A DNA stretch of 64,000 nt from Boswellia sacra (Eukaryota > Streptophyta > Magnoliopsida > Sapindales > Burseraceae), in NCBI GenBank assembly GCA_013180625.2, contig SNVD02009890.1:361335-425334 (forward strand), read 5' to 3'. The notes under the pieces are model-generated. The model had not been told where the DNA came from. It made no database searches and saw only the letters and a list, made by a program, of their open reading frames with translations. Position 1 is the stretch's first letter; each line of letters opens with the position of its first letter. This document shows positions 33,389 through 45,667 of the stretch, piece by piece. The position numbers were made by a program, and so were the translations under genes.

Positions 33389-36090
33389 CATTATCTTAAT
33401 TAAAAAGAGAAATGGATGGAGTTGCTTTGATGAAGCAACAAGCTCGATCTATGTTATAATTTGGTGAAAATCCAAATCTTGTGTGTCTAGGTAGTATTTG
33501 ATTTTGTTGTGGAAGAATTTTTTACATTACCATTGGAAAACAAGCACGAATAATCTTAATGATTATCAAAGAATAATAACGAAGTATCGGAACAATAATA
33601 ATTATTGATTTAATAAATGAAAAACATTGAACAAGTATGTATACTATACTATACTATTTTTCATATCAATTTAGTAGTTGCTCCCACATTCTGCAAGGAT
33701 GCGCTATGGAGTTTCTACACACAACTGATAATATTATAGCCTCAATACGTCCATAAAATTAACCCTTATCGTATATGAAATCCAAACATATTTGTATGTT
33801 GAAAGTAATAGATATGAAGGATAGGGGTTTTGGAGAGACACACTTGAAATCATCCCTATATTTAATTGTAATTTCGTATCTTTTAAAGAAAATATTAATG
33901 ATCTTGTCGAGACGTACTCTTTATTGTTAGCGAACGGTTTATTAAAGAACTAAAAAAAATAAAAAATAAAAAAATAAAAAGTGCATCCTTTCAGCGTTAG
34001 GATGTCTAATTGTACTTGATTTAACTGTATTAAATCGAACTATAATTTAATTAATACGCATGACTGCAACGGTATATATACTTCTATTAAGTCCCCAATA
34101 CGGTAAAAAATCATTGTAGCACCAAAAATTCAATCCATGCAGAGACAGCATAGGGTAACTAGATGGATGGGGTGGGCGTAGATTTCAGTTGAGAGTCATG
34201 TTGCTTGGTCAGAGAATCTTTCCATTAGCACGAGGCCTTCAGGGGCAGAACAAAACAAAACTGTATGGGTTAAGATAAAGAGTACATAATATCGTATTAT
34301 GTGGGAAGTCCAAGAACAAAACCACGGGGATCCAGACAAATGGATAATGGTTATTGATTAATCTCAATGTGGTTCATTAAATATTAAAAAAAAATCTCAA
34401 TTGCTACATCGCCCAATTATGATTTTTGTTACTCCATTTTTTACAGTCGGTTGAATATTTTGACCAATAAAAATCTAATTAATGAGCATTCACTGTTGAT
34501 AATTGATAAGTAACAATAATACTAATAATAAAGCTGGTCAAGCTGTCTGCTTCGTGCAGCAACTCAGCCGTTGTTCTATGTATAAAAAACAATCACCAAA
34601 GAATATTTTTTGTTGGCATAACTTAGCATGTAAATTTTCTCTATAACATATTCTGTCCAACCAATTATTTTTGTAAAGGATATCGAATTCGTTATTTTAG
34701 CAAGAGTTGAATTACTATATTTTTTTTAATTGAAGTTTGAATTATTTTTTTCATAAATAAGTTTTACTTTATATTTCTAAAGGATTTATTACCAGCTAAT
34801 AATCAACTAGGTTTTACAGGATGCATTTCCCTATAGTTGGACCTTTCCCCTGAATTTTGCTTTAAGTAATTGCTACACTGAAAGCAAGACTTTGTCGACT
34901 TAGACCACACATAACGTTTCTAAAAGTTCTTTTGCAATTTTCCGAGACAATCCGCATGGATGTAATAAAGCGAGGGGCCTGCGGTCGTGATAAAACCTCC
35001 CCAGTATTCGACCTATTTGCCAAGCACAATCTCTCAAAAACCTTTCCATTTTTAAGTTCGATAACATTTGAAAATGGCACGTGATCTATAGAATAATGTT
35101 ACTCTGACAAATTATATATATATACTTATATATATATATATATATATAAATTGAGGTGGTATTATTTATTTATTTACACATTATTATTTTTTATTAAATA
35201 CTTGATTTTGTAAATTCATTACTTCAATTATTTTATGACATGTTAATTTGTATATAATAGTTTCTATATATAGCTTATAACACTAGCATTATTCATGATC
35301 TTTATTATGATCACCCTCATTTGTTGTGTTTCGGGAATATGGTTGAATTGTATCCTTTCAAAACCCTTTTTAAAAGTATAAAAAATAAATTAATTATAGA
35401 AATTTGCTTTAAAACTGTTTTATTCTTTACATATAGTCTTTCTGTAAATGACGACCGTACATGGATATTTTATCTTTACACACACACATATGTAATAGTA
35501 CTGCACAATTGACCTAAAAATTAACAGACAAGTTTTAAGAGGAGCTTTTCATAGTTGAAAATATGGGACGTAAAGGAGCACAAATTTCTCGGATACATGA
35601 TGCATTATGAATTCGATCCTGACATTTTATAGAACCATCCAACTTATTGGAAATTTTTTTTGTCCAAGATGGACTAATAATATTAACAAGTTGTTAGCTT
35701 CAGCCCATGATGCATGCATGAATTAATCAAATTTAACAAATCAATACAATTGACGATAATGAGACTTCTAAATTCATGAACTTTAAAATTCATTGGAGCT
35801 ATATTTCGCGCACATGTTATTTGATTTCATTAAAAGTCATCGCGGGGTTGTTATTTGGAATTATATAGTTTTGAATATCAAAATCATAATCAATGCTTTT
35901 AAAAAAATTTGATATAGAGACAATAATTTTATTTAAATACTATTATTCATCATGATTTAATTGAAGATGTATTTAAGAAACTAGGCTTATACTGATCTTT
36001 GTTACTACAACAATGTAAACTACGTAAGAGGATAAATTTAATACTATTTGTTATCTATCTATCGATATTATGTGGTTTCTTGACAAATTA
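33389..36090. other. Downstream intergenic region of NAC2
   Basis: No gene seen. Contains a (TA)n tract near 35115-35152. About 35570-35800 corresponds to the region downstream of NAC1 near 23490-23680. Confidence 0.5.
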
Positions 36091-36700
36091 TTGGAGTTCT
36101 GGCAATGCATTTGGAAGGTCTACTTCTTTAACGAGAAAAAAAAAAAAGAAAAAAAGAAAAATTACTTGGGACGAAAAATTTAAAATTCTATTTGAAAAAA
36201 ATGATAAGTAAATTCGCAAGAGTAATGTCCCTCGTGTCAATTAAAGTTCTCAAATGGTCATCATTGTTACAACAATAGTGCAATTAAATTAATGGAGTTC
36301 TGGCAATGAAATTAACGGGAATAAAAAAAATTATATGAAAAATAACTTGGGACGTAAAATTTAAAATGCTATTTGAAAAACAGAAAGATAAATAAATTCG
36401 CAATAGTAATTTCCCCTTTGTCAACTAAAGTTCTCAAATTGTCATCGTTATTATAATAACAGTGTAATTACATTAATAGAGTTCTGGCAATGCATTTGGC
36501 AGATCTACTTCTTTAACAAGATTAAAAAAATTATATGAAAGATTACTTGGAACGGTAAATTTAAAATGCAATTTGAAAAAAAGAAATTTGCAAGAGTAAT
36601 GTTCCTCTTGTCAGAGCGCTCAAAATGTCTACAAATTATATGTTTATCTAGAACGAAAAAAAAAGTAAACAAAGTCAATTTTGTTCTGGCAATTAATGGG
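36091..36700. repeat. Three to four degenerate 190-200-bp tandem repeats
   Basis: Units begin GGAGTTCTGGCAATG near 36093, 36293 and AGAGTTCTGGCAATG near 36479, with a partial fourth (TGTTCTGGCAATTAATGG) near 36681. Each unit contains ACTTGGGACG...AAATTTAAAAT and a ...GTCAA(C/T)TAAAGTTCTCAAAT... end. Confidence 0.85.
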
Positions 36701-37048
36701 TAGTCTTCCTTCGGTGCTTTCAACCTTTAACAAAATGTATAAAGAATTATGGTTACTAACATTTTTTACAACTCATCTCATTTCTCAAACATCGATCAAT
36801 AACTATGTTGCTGACACAGAAAAATTAGCAGAATTTCGATAGGCAAATTGTATGTAAAGAGAATTAGCTAGCCATGCATAATTTCCACAAAATGTAAACG
36901 AACGATTAATCTGATCAATTTTGGAAGATTACAGATATAGCGAAAGGGAATTCTCTGACATAATGGTAAAACGTTTGATAATTATTAAATGTGCAATTGG
37001 AAGAATTTTTTTTTATCAAAAAGGAAATTCAATACGAAGACCAGTTTA

Positions 37049-38699
37049 TGTTGACCCAGGTATGACAACCCAAGAGGGGGGGTGAATTGGGTTTTATTTA
37101 TCAAAACGAATTTATAAAACTTTTCTTGAAAGATAAAAATTATTTCACTTTTTTTTTTGAGAATAGAAGTGAAGAAGATGAAAATAGAAGTTATCTAAGA
37201 TGCAATCAAGAGAATAGCAATAATAAATAATCTCAAGTGCAAGTAAATGTAAAGAGTATAGGGATAGAGAGAGTGCAAACTCAATTTACGTGGTTCGGCA
37301 AACCTTGCCTACGTCCACGGGCTCCTAGCTCCTCCACAAGCTAGGCTTTCCACTAAGTTGTAGAATACTTTACAACTTGCTTGATGAACAACTTCACCAA
37401 GATTTTTTTTCTTCAACTCTTGATAACACCACACCAAGAGTTCTTCTTGATGAACAACCTCACCAAGGAAAGAGTTCTCTCAAGGATATCTTTTATCCTT
37501 TACAAGAAGATCTCACTCTCACACAATATAAGAACAAAGAAAAGTTTTTACAACAAAAGTACAACTCTCTTCAAAGAGTAGATAAAGAATATAAAAGCTC
37601 TATAAACTTGATATTTTTCTTGGCTTTTTTGCTTGATAAAATGCTTCTCTTGCACTTCTTGAATGCATGGGAGAATGGCTCCTTTTATAGGCAAATGAGA
37701 TGAACTTAATCAAGTGAAGACACCAACTCCAAATTTTCTGCCCACCATAAAAACCGTAATCTTGTCTTCCATTTTTGTTAATGTTCCGTTTGAAATTTGA
37801 AAATCTACAAAACATAAAAGATTTGCACATTTGAATAAGCTTTCCAACGCATTGAGAATCAAGTCATTTGGATATCTGTAGCTCAAGATATGGCCAAAAC
37901 ATCATTCGGTGCTCATGTGACTTGATTTTTCTTTCTTGTGTCAGTCCACCAAATTGAATGATAATTCTGTCAGCCTTCCTTTGAAATTTGAATTTCTTCA
38001 AAACATAAAAGATCTGCATATTTGAATAAGCTTTCCAAAACATTAAGAATCAAAGCATTTGGATATCTCTATCTTAAGATATGGCCAAAACACCATTCGG
38101 TGCTCATGTGAGTTGATTTTTCTTCTTTGTGTCAGTCCACCGAATTGCATGTCAATTATGTCGGCCTTCTGTTTGAAATTTGAATTTTTTCAAAACATAT
38201 GAAATATTATTCATTAAGTCATCTTTCCAATGCCATAAGAATCAAGTCATTTTGATTTTTCTAGCTCAAGATATGTCCAAAGGAGTATTCGGTGCTCATG
38301 TCAGCTGCTTCCATTTGTCTTTCAACTTGCATGATGATTTGGACAACTTTGCACTTGAAATTTGAATTTCATTAAAACATATGAAATGTTATAAATTGAG
38401 TAAGCTTTCCAAAGGCTCAAGAATCACGTCATTTGGATATTTGTAGAGATATATATGACCAATTGATTGAACATTGCTCGTGTGTCACATTCCTTGAGTC
38501 AATCCTTGTTCTTAAACTTTGGTGCCTTTAACATGTAGTCTTCTCCTTAGCTTCAACACTTCATTTTAATAAGCCTCTTTTTTATTTTAAAATTATTTCA
38601 ATGATCTTACTCTTGCACATTAATAAACATGTTAGTAAATCTCAATTAATCAATGTGTATTGTTATCATCAAAATTATCATGTAACCTTAGGGCTAACA
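37049..38699 (-). repeat. 3' LTR of the SIRE-type element
   Basis: 1651 bp. Inside it, about 37790-38510 is built from four degenerate tandem units of about 155-190 bp, each with TTGAAATTTGAA near the start, a central CTTTCCAA...AAGAATCA and, in the first three, a TTCGGTGCTCATGT block. Confidence 0.9.
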
Positions 38700-38905
38700 A
38701 TCTCCCCCTTTTTGATGATGACAAACCATTGATTGCTTTAAAATATAATCTAAAATCAAGAATGAAAATAAAATCAACAATAAGCAAAAATAATGGCACT
38801 TGTTATGAATATAAGCAATCCAACTATTTCTCCCCCTTTTGTTATCATCAAAAAAATGTAATCAAATTAACTACTCCCCCTAAATATATTCTTCCCCTTA
38901 ACATA
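38700..38905 (-). other. Repeated polypurine tracts upstream of the 3' LTR
   Basis: On the minus strand four purine runs occur: AAAAAGGGGGAGAT abutting the LTR (38700-38713), AAAGGGGGAGAAAT near 38830, TTAGGGGGAGTAG near 38869 and TTAAGGGGAAGAA near 38891. Only the first is at the LTR boundary. Confidence 0.75.
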
Positions 38906-38939
38906 TGCTACCATTCAAAGATATCATATTAAAGCAAAA

Positions 38940-40525
38940 TTAAGACATATCCAACATGCCTAATTCTCTTCTAATTATGCTAAATCTATCTTGACTAAGG
39001 GGTTTAGTAAATATATCGGCTAATTGTTTATCGGTGGGAACAAATTCTAAAGAAATATTACCTTTTTGCAAATGATCTCTAATAAAATGATGTCTAATCT
39101 CTATATGCTTAGTCCTAGAGTGTTGTATTGGATTTTTTGAAATGTTGATGGCACTTGTATTGTCACATTTGATGGGAATATGATCAAATACCACACCATA
39201 ATCTTTTAAAATTTGTTTTATCCAAAGAGATTGTGCACAACAACTTCCTACTGCAATATACTCGGCATTCCGCGGTTGATAAGGCAACAGAATTTTGTTT
39301 TCTACTAAACCATGAGACTAATGCATGTCCTAGAAAATGGCAAGAGCCACTAGTGCTCTTTCTATCAAGAAGACTTCCAGCAAAGTCCGCATCGGAATAA
39401 CTAATTAGATCAAAATTATCACACTTAGGATACCAAAGACCTAGATTTATGGTTCCAAGAAGATATCTAAATATCTTTTTGACAGCCTTAAGGTGAGATT
39501 CCTTTGGACAAGATTGAAATCTAGCACACATACACACACTAAACATAATATCAGGTCTACTAGCAGTTAAATACAAAAGAGAGCCAATCATACCTCGATA
39601 TTTTGTTACCTCAACATCTTTTCCTTTCTCATCTTTGTCAAGCTTGGTTAATGTACCCATAGGTGTGTTATATGTCCTTGAATTATCCATGCCAAACTTC
39701 TTGAGAAGATCTCTTGTGTATTTAGCTTGATTAATGAAGATCCCATCTATTGATTGCTTGATTTGAAGTCCAAGGAAGAAATTTAATTCTCCATTAAGCT
39801 CATTTCAAATTCTTGTTGCATGCACTTGAAAATTCCTCACACATAGAGACATTAGTAGCACCAAATATAATATCATCAACATAGATTTGAACAATTAATA
39901 AATCATCATTTTTTGTTTTAACAAAAAGAGTAGTATCAACTTTTTTCATTTCGAAACCATTATCAATGAGAAATTTGCTCAATCTATCATACCATGCTCT
40001 TGGTGCTTGTTTCAAGCCATAAAGTGCCTTTTTGAGTTTGAAAACATGGTTTGAAAAATCATGATTTTGAAAACCAAGAGGTTGCTCTACATATACTTCC
40101 TCCATAATGTAACCATTTAAAAATGCACTTTTGACATCCATTTGATATAATGTAAAATTTTTATAACATACAAATGCACACAACATTCTAATTGATTCTA
40201 ATCTAGCAACCGGTGCAAAGGTTTCCTCATAATCAATACATTCTTCTTGATTGTATCCTTGAGCAACAAGTCTAGCTTTGTTTCTAATAATGGTGCCATT
40301 TTCATCTACTTTATTTCTAAAAATCTATTTAGTACCTATAATAGAATGATTTTTGGGTCTAGGGACTAATTCCCAAACTTGATTTCTTTCAAATTGATTC
40401 AATTCTTCTTGCATAGCCAAAATCCAACTTTCGTCATTTTCGGCTTCTTTAAAAGATTTTGGTTCAAATTGAGAGACAAAAGCAAAATGATTACAAAAGT
40501 TCTTAAAAGAAGATCTAGTTTTCAT
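38940..40525 (-). pseudogene. SIRE-type RT and RNase H
   Basis: Minus-strand pieces: the RT start (WILAMQEELNQFERNQVWEL near 40370-40430), the core with [20 protein letters not shown] near 40120 and YVDD at 39872-39883, then RNase H (YSDADFAGSLLDRKSTSG near 39370-39420; QHSRTKHIEIRHHF near 39080) to a stop at 38940-38942. Breaks: a stop near 40325, a frame change near 39790-39800, and a frameshift near 39280 that separates ALSTAE from the following EYIAVG segment. Confidence 0.88.
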
Positions 40526-40729
40526 ACCTTGTGATGGTTCACCAATAATGAGATCTTTAGGGTGAGCTTTTGCATACCTCCATTCCTTTGGTAATTCTTG
40601 GGAAGAATCATTTACTTCCTCAAGCTTTTCTTGTTGAAGTTGTAATCATCTTGACTCTTTTCATCAAGCCTTGATTCCTTGATTTGCCTTCTACCTCAAC
40701 AATATCATCATCTAAATTCTTTGAAGAAA

Positions 40730-42000
40730 TCACATTAGTTTCATCAAATTCAACATGCATAATTCTTCAATAGTAAGAGTCTTTTTGTTAAAAACTCTAT
40801 ATGCTTTACTATGGTTGGAGTAGCCAACAAAAATTCCAACATCGACTTTTGCATCAAATTTTCCAAGGTTATCCTTGGTGTTTAAAATAAAACATTTACA
40901 TCCAAAAACTTTAAAAATCCAATGTTGGGTTTTCTTCCTTTCCAAAGTTCATAAGGAGTTTTCTTTATTAAAGCTCTAATATGGACTCTATTGATTATAA
41001 AGCATGCGGTATTAACGGCTTTGGCCCAAAAATATTTTGGCAAATTATTTTCAAGTAACATGGTCCTAGCCATTTCTTGGATAGTCCTATTTTTCCTTTC
41101 AACAACACCATTTTGTTGTGGAGTTCTAGGTGAGGAAAATTTATGCTCAAAACCATTTTTATCACAAAGATTTTCAAATGCAGCATTGTCTACTTCACCA
41201 CCATGATCACTCCTAATGGACACAATAGAATACCCTTTTTGATTTTGGACTCTTTTTGCAATTTTGAAAAAGCTTGTGTAGTCTCATTTTTAGTTTTCAA
41301 GAATAACACCCAAGTGAATCTTGAATAATCATCCACAATAACAAAAACATAATACTTTCCACCAAGGCTTTGAGTTCTTGATGGTCCAAATAAATCCAAA
41401 TGAAGTAATTGTAGCGGTTTATCTGTTGAAATAAATTTCTTTTGTTTAAAAGAAGTTCTCACTTGTTTTTCAAATTGACAACAAGCATCAAAGTCTTATA
41501 ACTTTTCAACATTTATTTTTTGGAAACAGACCATCACTAACTCATTTTTAAAATTTTTTGAAATTGTGTCCATGCTAGCATGACCTAATCTTCTATGCCC
41601 ATACCAAGCATCATATTAACAATGAAACAATTTCTACATGATCATTAACATCAATATCAATTGTATAAATATTACCACATCTATTACCAACAAATAATGT
41701 CTTATTGTTACTAACATCCTTAATCACACATCTATTAGGCTTAAAAGTAACAAAATATCCTTTATCACACAATTGACTAATGCTAATAAAATCATGTTTT
41801 AAACCATGAACAAGCAAAACATCTTTAATAATAGGTGAAGAAGGGTTACCAAGATCACCATGTCCGATTACCCTTCCTTTGGCATTATCACCGAAGGTCA
41901 CATATCCTCCTTTCTTCATGATTAATCTTGAGAACTTGGAGGCATCTCGGTCATATGCCTTTGATTGACATCCACTATCTAGTACACCTCATTTGTCTCC
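40730..42000 (-). pseudogene. SIRE-type protease and integrase
   Basis: Protease begins near 41985 with VLDSGC. The GAG-pre-integrase region is near 41600-41919. The integrase core shows HLDLFGPSRTQSLGGKYYVF and VDDYSRFTWVLF near 41330-41410, then DHGGEVDNAAF and SSPRTPQQNGVVERKNR near 41090-41210, ending in the FKVFGCK(C) block near 40890. Frame changes near 41225 and 40945 and a stop near 41510 break it. Confidence 0.85.
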
Positions 42001-43711
42001 TATACGATCAACTTCAAAGGATAACTTTTGGTACCCAAAGTTCTTTTGGGTCCCTTGGGGGTTATTTTGTACTTTTGGACAGCCATATTTGTTTCAATTA
42101 GGATTTCTCTTAATATAGCAAGAATGCATTTTGTGTCCTTTTCTTCCACAATAATTACATGAATGATATATGATGTATTCCTAGAAGAAGGCATGAAACA
42201 AAATATTTTTTAAAATATTTTTTTGATTTTTATGAGTTTTATATCCTAAACCTTTTTTTATCAAAAACACACCTTTGGTTTTGTAACATAGAATTTAATT
42301 TTTTTGTGCTTTTTTGTAAAACTATCAACAATATTTCTTAAGTCATTATTTTCCTTTTTCAAAATAGCATTTTGTTTCTCCAATTTATCAAAATCCTTTT
42401 GTTTTAAATGTCATTTTCAGTTTTTAATAAATGTATTTGACTTTCCAAACTTTCAAAATCTTTTTGCTTTAAATTTTCATTTTCATTTTCTAAAGCTTCA
42501 TTTATTTCCACCAACTCTTCTAATTGAGATAACATGATTTTTGACTTCTTTTTGAAAGCATTGATTTTTGAATTTTGCTTATCAAACTTGCACATGTAAA
42601 TTTTGGAATGCTTCAAGTAATTCATCATATGAAAGTTTAGGATCATAGTTTAGAATACTTACCTCATTTTCACTTAAAGCCATGAAGCACATGTTTGCCA
42701 CTTCGCAATCTTCTTCTTCGGTGGAGCTAGCTTCACTATCATCCCAATTTGTGGCTTGCATTGCTTTGGATTTCTTGTTTTGACTCTTGAAGTAAGGACA
42801 ATCCATCTTTACATGTCCCGGTTTCTTGCACTCATAGCAAATGACTTGATCATTTTTCTTATCTTGCTTTGAGCTTTGCCCTTTGTACTCCCTTCTAGAG
42901 TTCTTCTTGAATCCTTGGTTTCTTCTAATCATCCTTTTTAGCTTTCTTGTGATGAATGCAAGATCTTCATCATCTCCTTCATCGTTGGACTCATCATCTT
43001 CTTTTGTTGAAGATTTGAAAGCGATATTTTTTCTTTTTCTTGAAATCTTCTTCATTCTCCTTCAAGGTGATTTCATGAGTCATGAGAGAACCCATAAGTT
43101 CTTCTAATGGTAATTTGGTGAGGTCCTTCGCTTCTTGAATTGCCGTCACCTTCGGCTCCCAAGATTTTGGTAGACACCTAAGAATCTTTCTCACCATTTC
43201 AACATTAGAATAAGCATTAAAGAGATTTCAAACTATTAAAATATCCGTAAAATATCAGTAAACATTTTAGAAATTGATTCATCCGATTTCATCTTAAAAA
43301 GCTCATAACTATGAACTAGCATACTAATTTTGGATTCTTTAACTTGACTAGTCCTTCATGAGTTACTTCAAGTGTGTGCCATATTTCTTGTGCCGTAGAA
43401 CAAGTAGATATTCTATTAAACTCATTTCTATCTAGAGCACAATACAACACATTCATAGCTTTAGCATTCAAACTCAATTTCTTTTTATCATCTTCAATAA
43501 ACTCTTTAGGTTCTTTAAGCATGCATTCCCCATTTTCAATTTTGGTAGAAACAAAAGGTCCTTCCAAAACAATAGACCACAAATCATAATCAAAAGATTT
43601 CAAGAAAATACTCATTCTAGTTTTCCAATAAGAGTAATCACTTCCATTAAAAAATGGAGGTCTAGAGATAGAAAGTCCCTCAACATATGAAGTTGAATTA
43701 AAAGTTGTCAT
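42000..43711 (-). pseudogene. SIRE-type gag
   Basis: Start ATG at 43711-43709 (MTTFNSTSYVEG), followed by RPPFFNGSDYSYWKTRM, the copia gag core. The frame stops at 43316 and resumes in other frames: CLPKSWEPKVTAI near 43150 and a lysine-rich linker with CYECKKPGHVKMDC (first zinc knuckle, near 42800-42840). A predicted coiled stretch lies near 42400-42650 and a second knuckle CNYCGRKGHKMHSC near 42125-42170. Confidence 0.85.
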
Positions 43712-43752
43712 AGCTCAAAAATCATTAAGATTTAAAAAAATTGAGCAACCTT

Positions 43753-43764
43753 GCTCTGATACCA
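43753..43764 (-). other. Primer-binding site of the SIRE-type element
   Basis: GCTCTGATACCA on the + strand is TGGTATCAGAGC on the minus strand, two bases from the 5' LTR. Confidence 0.93.
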
Positions 43765-43766
43765 CT

Positions 43767-45667
43767 TGTTGACCCAGGTATGGCAACCCAAGAGGGGGGG
43801 TGAATTGGTTTTTTATTTATAAAACGGATTTAGAAAATTTTTCTTGAAAGATCAAAATTATTTAACTCTTTCTTTGAGAATAAAGGTGAAGAAGATGAAA
43901 TTAGAATATCAAGATGCAATCAAAAGAATATAATGAGAACAATCACAAGTGCAAGTTAATGTAAAGAGATAGGGATAGAGAGAGTGCAAACTCAATTTAC
44001 GTGTTCGGCAAACCTTGCCTACGTCCACGGGCTCCTAGCTCCACGAGCTAAGCTTTCCACTAAGTTGTAGAAATCTTTACAACTTGCTTGATGAACAACC
44101 TCACCAAGACTTTTTCTTCCAACTCTTGATAACACCACACCAAGAGTTCTTCTTGATGAACAACCTCACCAAGGCAACTTCCTTCAACTCTTGATAACAC
44201 CACACCAAGAGTTTTCTGATGAACACTACCAAGGTAACTTCTTAACCCTGATAACACACACAAAGAGTTCTTCTTGATGAACAACCTCACCAAGGCAATT
44301 CCTTCCTCTTATACACACCCTTGATAACAACCTCACCAAGGCAACTTCCTTCAACCCTGGATAACACCACACCAAGAGTTCTTCTTGATGAACAACCTCA
44401 CCAAGGCAACTTCCTTCAACTCTTGATAACAACACAACAAGAGTTCTCTCAAGGATAACTATTATCCTTTACAAGAATATCTCACTCTCACCACAATACA
44501 AGAACAAAGATAATTTTTACAACAAAAGTATAACTCTCTTCAAAGAGTAGATAAAGAATATAAAAGCTCTCTAGACTTGATATTTCTCTTGTTTTTTGCT
44601 TGATATATGCTTCTCTTGCACTTGCTTGAATGCATGGGAGAAGGGCTCCTTTTATAGGCAAATGAGATGAACTTAATCAAGTGAAGACACCATCTCCAAA
44701 TTTTCTGCCCACCATAAAAACCGTAATCTTGTCTTCCATTTTTGTAAATGTTCCGTTTGAAATTTGAAAATCTGCAAAACATAAAAGATTTTCACATTTG
44801 AATAAGCTTTCCAACGCATTAAGAATCAAGTCATTTGGATATCTGTAGCTCAAGATATGGCTAAAATACCATTCGGTGCTCATGTGACTTGATTTTTCTT
44901 TCTTGTGTCAGTCCACCAAATTGAATGATAATTCTGTCAGCCTTCCGTTTGGAATTTGAATTTCTTCAAGACATAAAAGATCTGCATGTTTGAGAAATCT
45001 TTCCAAAACATTAAGAATCAAAGCATTTGGATATCTCTATCTTAAGATATGGCCAAAACACCATTCGGTGCTCATGCAAGTTGATTTTTCTTCTCTGTGT
45101 CAGTCCACCGAATTGCATGTCAATTATGTCAGCCTTCCATTTGAAATTTGAATTTCTTCAAAACATATGAAATGTTATTCATTAAGTCATCTTTCCAATG
45201 CCGTAAGAATCAAGTCATTTTGATTTTTCTAGCTCAAGATATGTCTAAAGGAGTATTCGGTGCTCATGTCAGCTGCTTCCATTTGTCTTTCAACTTGCAT
45301 GATGATTTGGACAACCTTGCACTTGAAATTTGAATTTCATTAAAACATATGAAATGTTATAAATTGAGTAAGCTTTCCAAAGGCTCAAGAATCACATCAT
45401 TTGGACATTTGTAGAGATATATATGACCAATTGATTGAACATTGCTCATGTGTCACATTCCTTGAGTCAATCCTTGTTCTTAAACTTTGGTGCCTTTAAC
45501 ATGTAGTCTTCTCCTTAGCTTCAACACTTCATTTTAATAAGCCTCTTCTTGATTTTAAAATTATTTCAATGATCTTACTCTTGCACATAAATAAATATGT
45601 TAGTAAATCTCAATTAATCAATGTGTATTGTTATCATCAAAATTATCATGTAGCCTTAGGGCTAACA
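43767..45667 (-). repeat. 5' LTR of the SIRE-type element with expanded minisatellite
   Basis: 1901 bp, 250 bp longer than its partner. The excess lies at about 44085-44445, where a unit of about 65-75 bp (CTTGATGAACAACCTCACCAAG plus CAACTCTTGATAACACCACA) is repeated five to six times against about two in the other LTR. Confidence 0.9.

Larger units (their letters stand above)
37049..45667 (-). mobile_element. SIRE-type Ty1/copia retrotransposon, decayed
   Basis: LTRs lie at 37049-38699 (3' LTR for this orientation) and 43767-45667 (5' LTR); on the minus strand they run TGTTAGCCCTAAGG ... GGGTCAACA. The tRNA-Met primer site is at 43753-43764, and purine tracts precede the 3' LTR. Domains between them in minus-strand order are gag with two zinc knuckles, protease, integrase, RT and RNase H, all broken by frameshifts and stops. 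Gag with a long acidic/lysine-rich tail and repeated polypurine tracts fits the SIRE/Maximus lineage. Flanking 5-mers (GTTTA and ACAAC) do not match, so no TSD is visible. Confidence 0.92.

Noticed and set aside
38180..38365. 61-codon frame repeated in both SIRE LTRs
   Set aside because: It is part of the tandem LTR repeat; no coding signature.
43753..43764. A tRNA-Met gene fragment
   Set aside because: It is the retrotransposon primer-binding site, not a tRNA gene.
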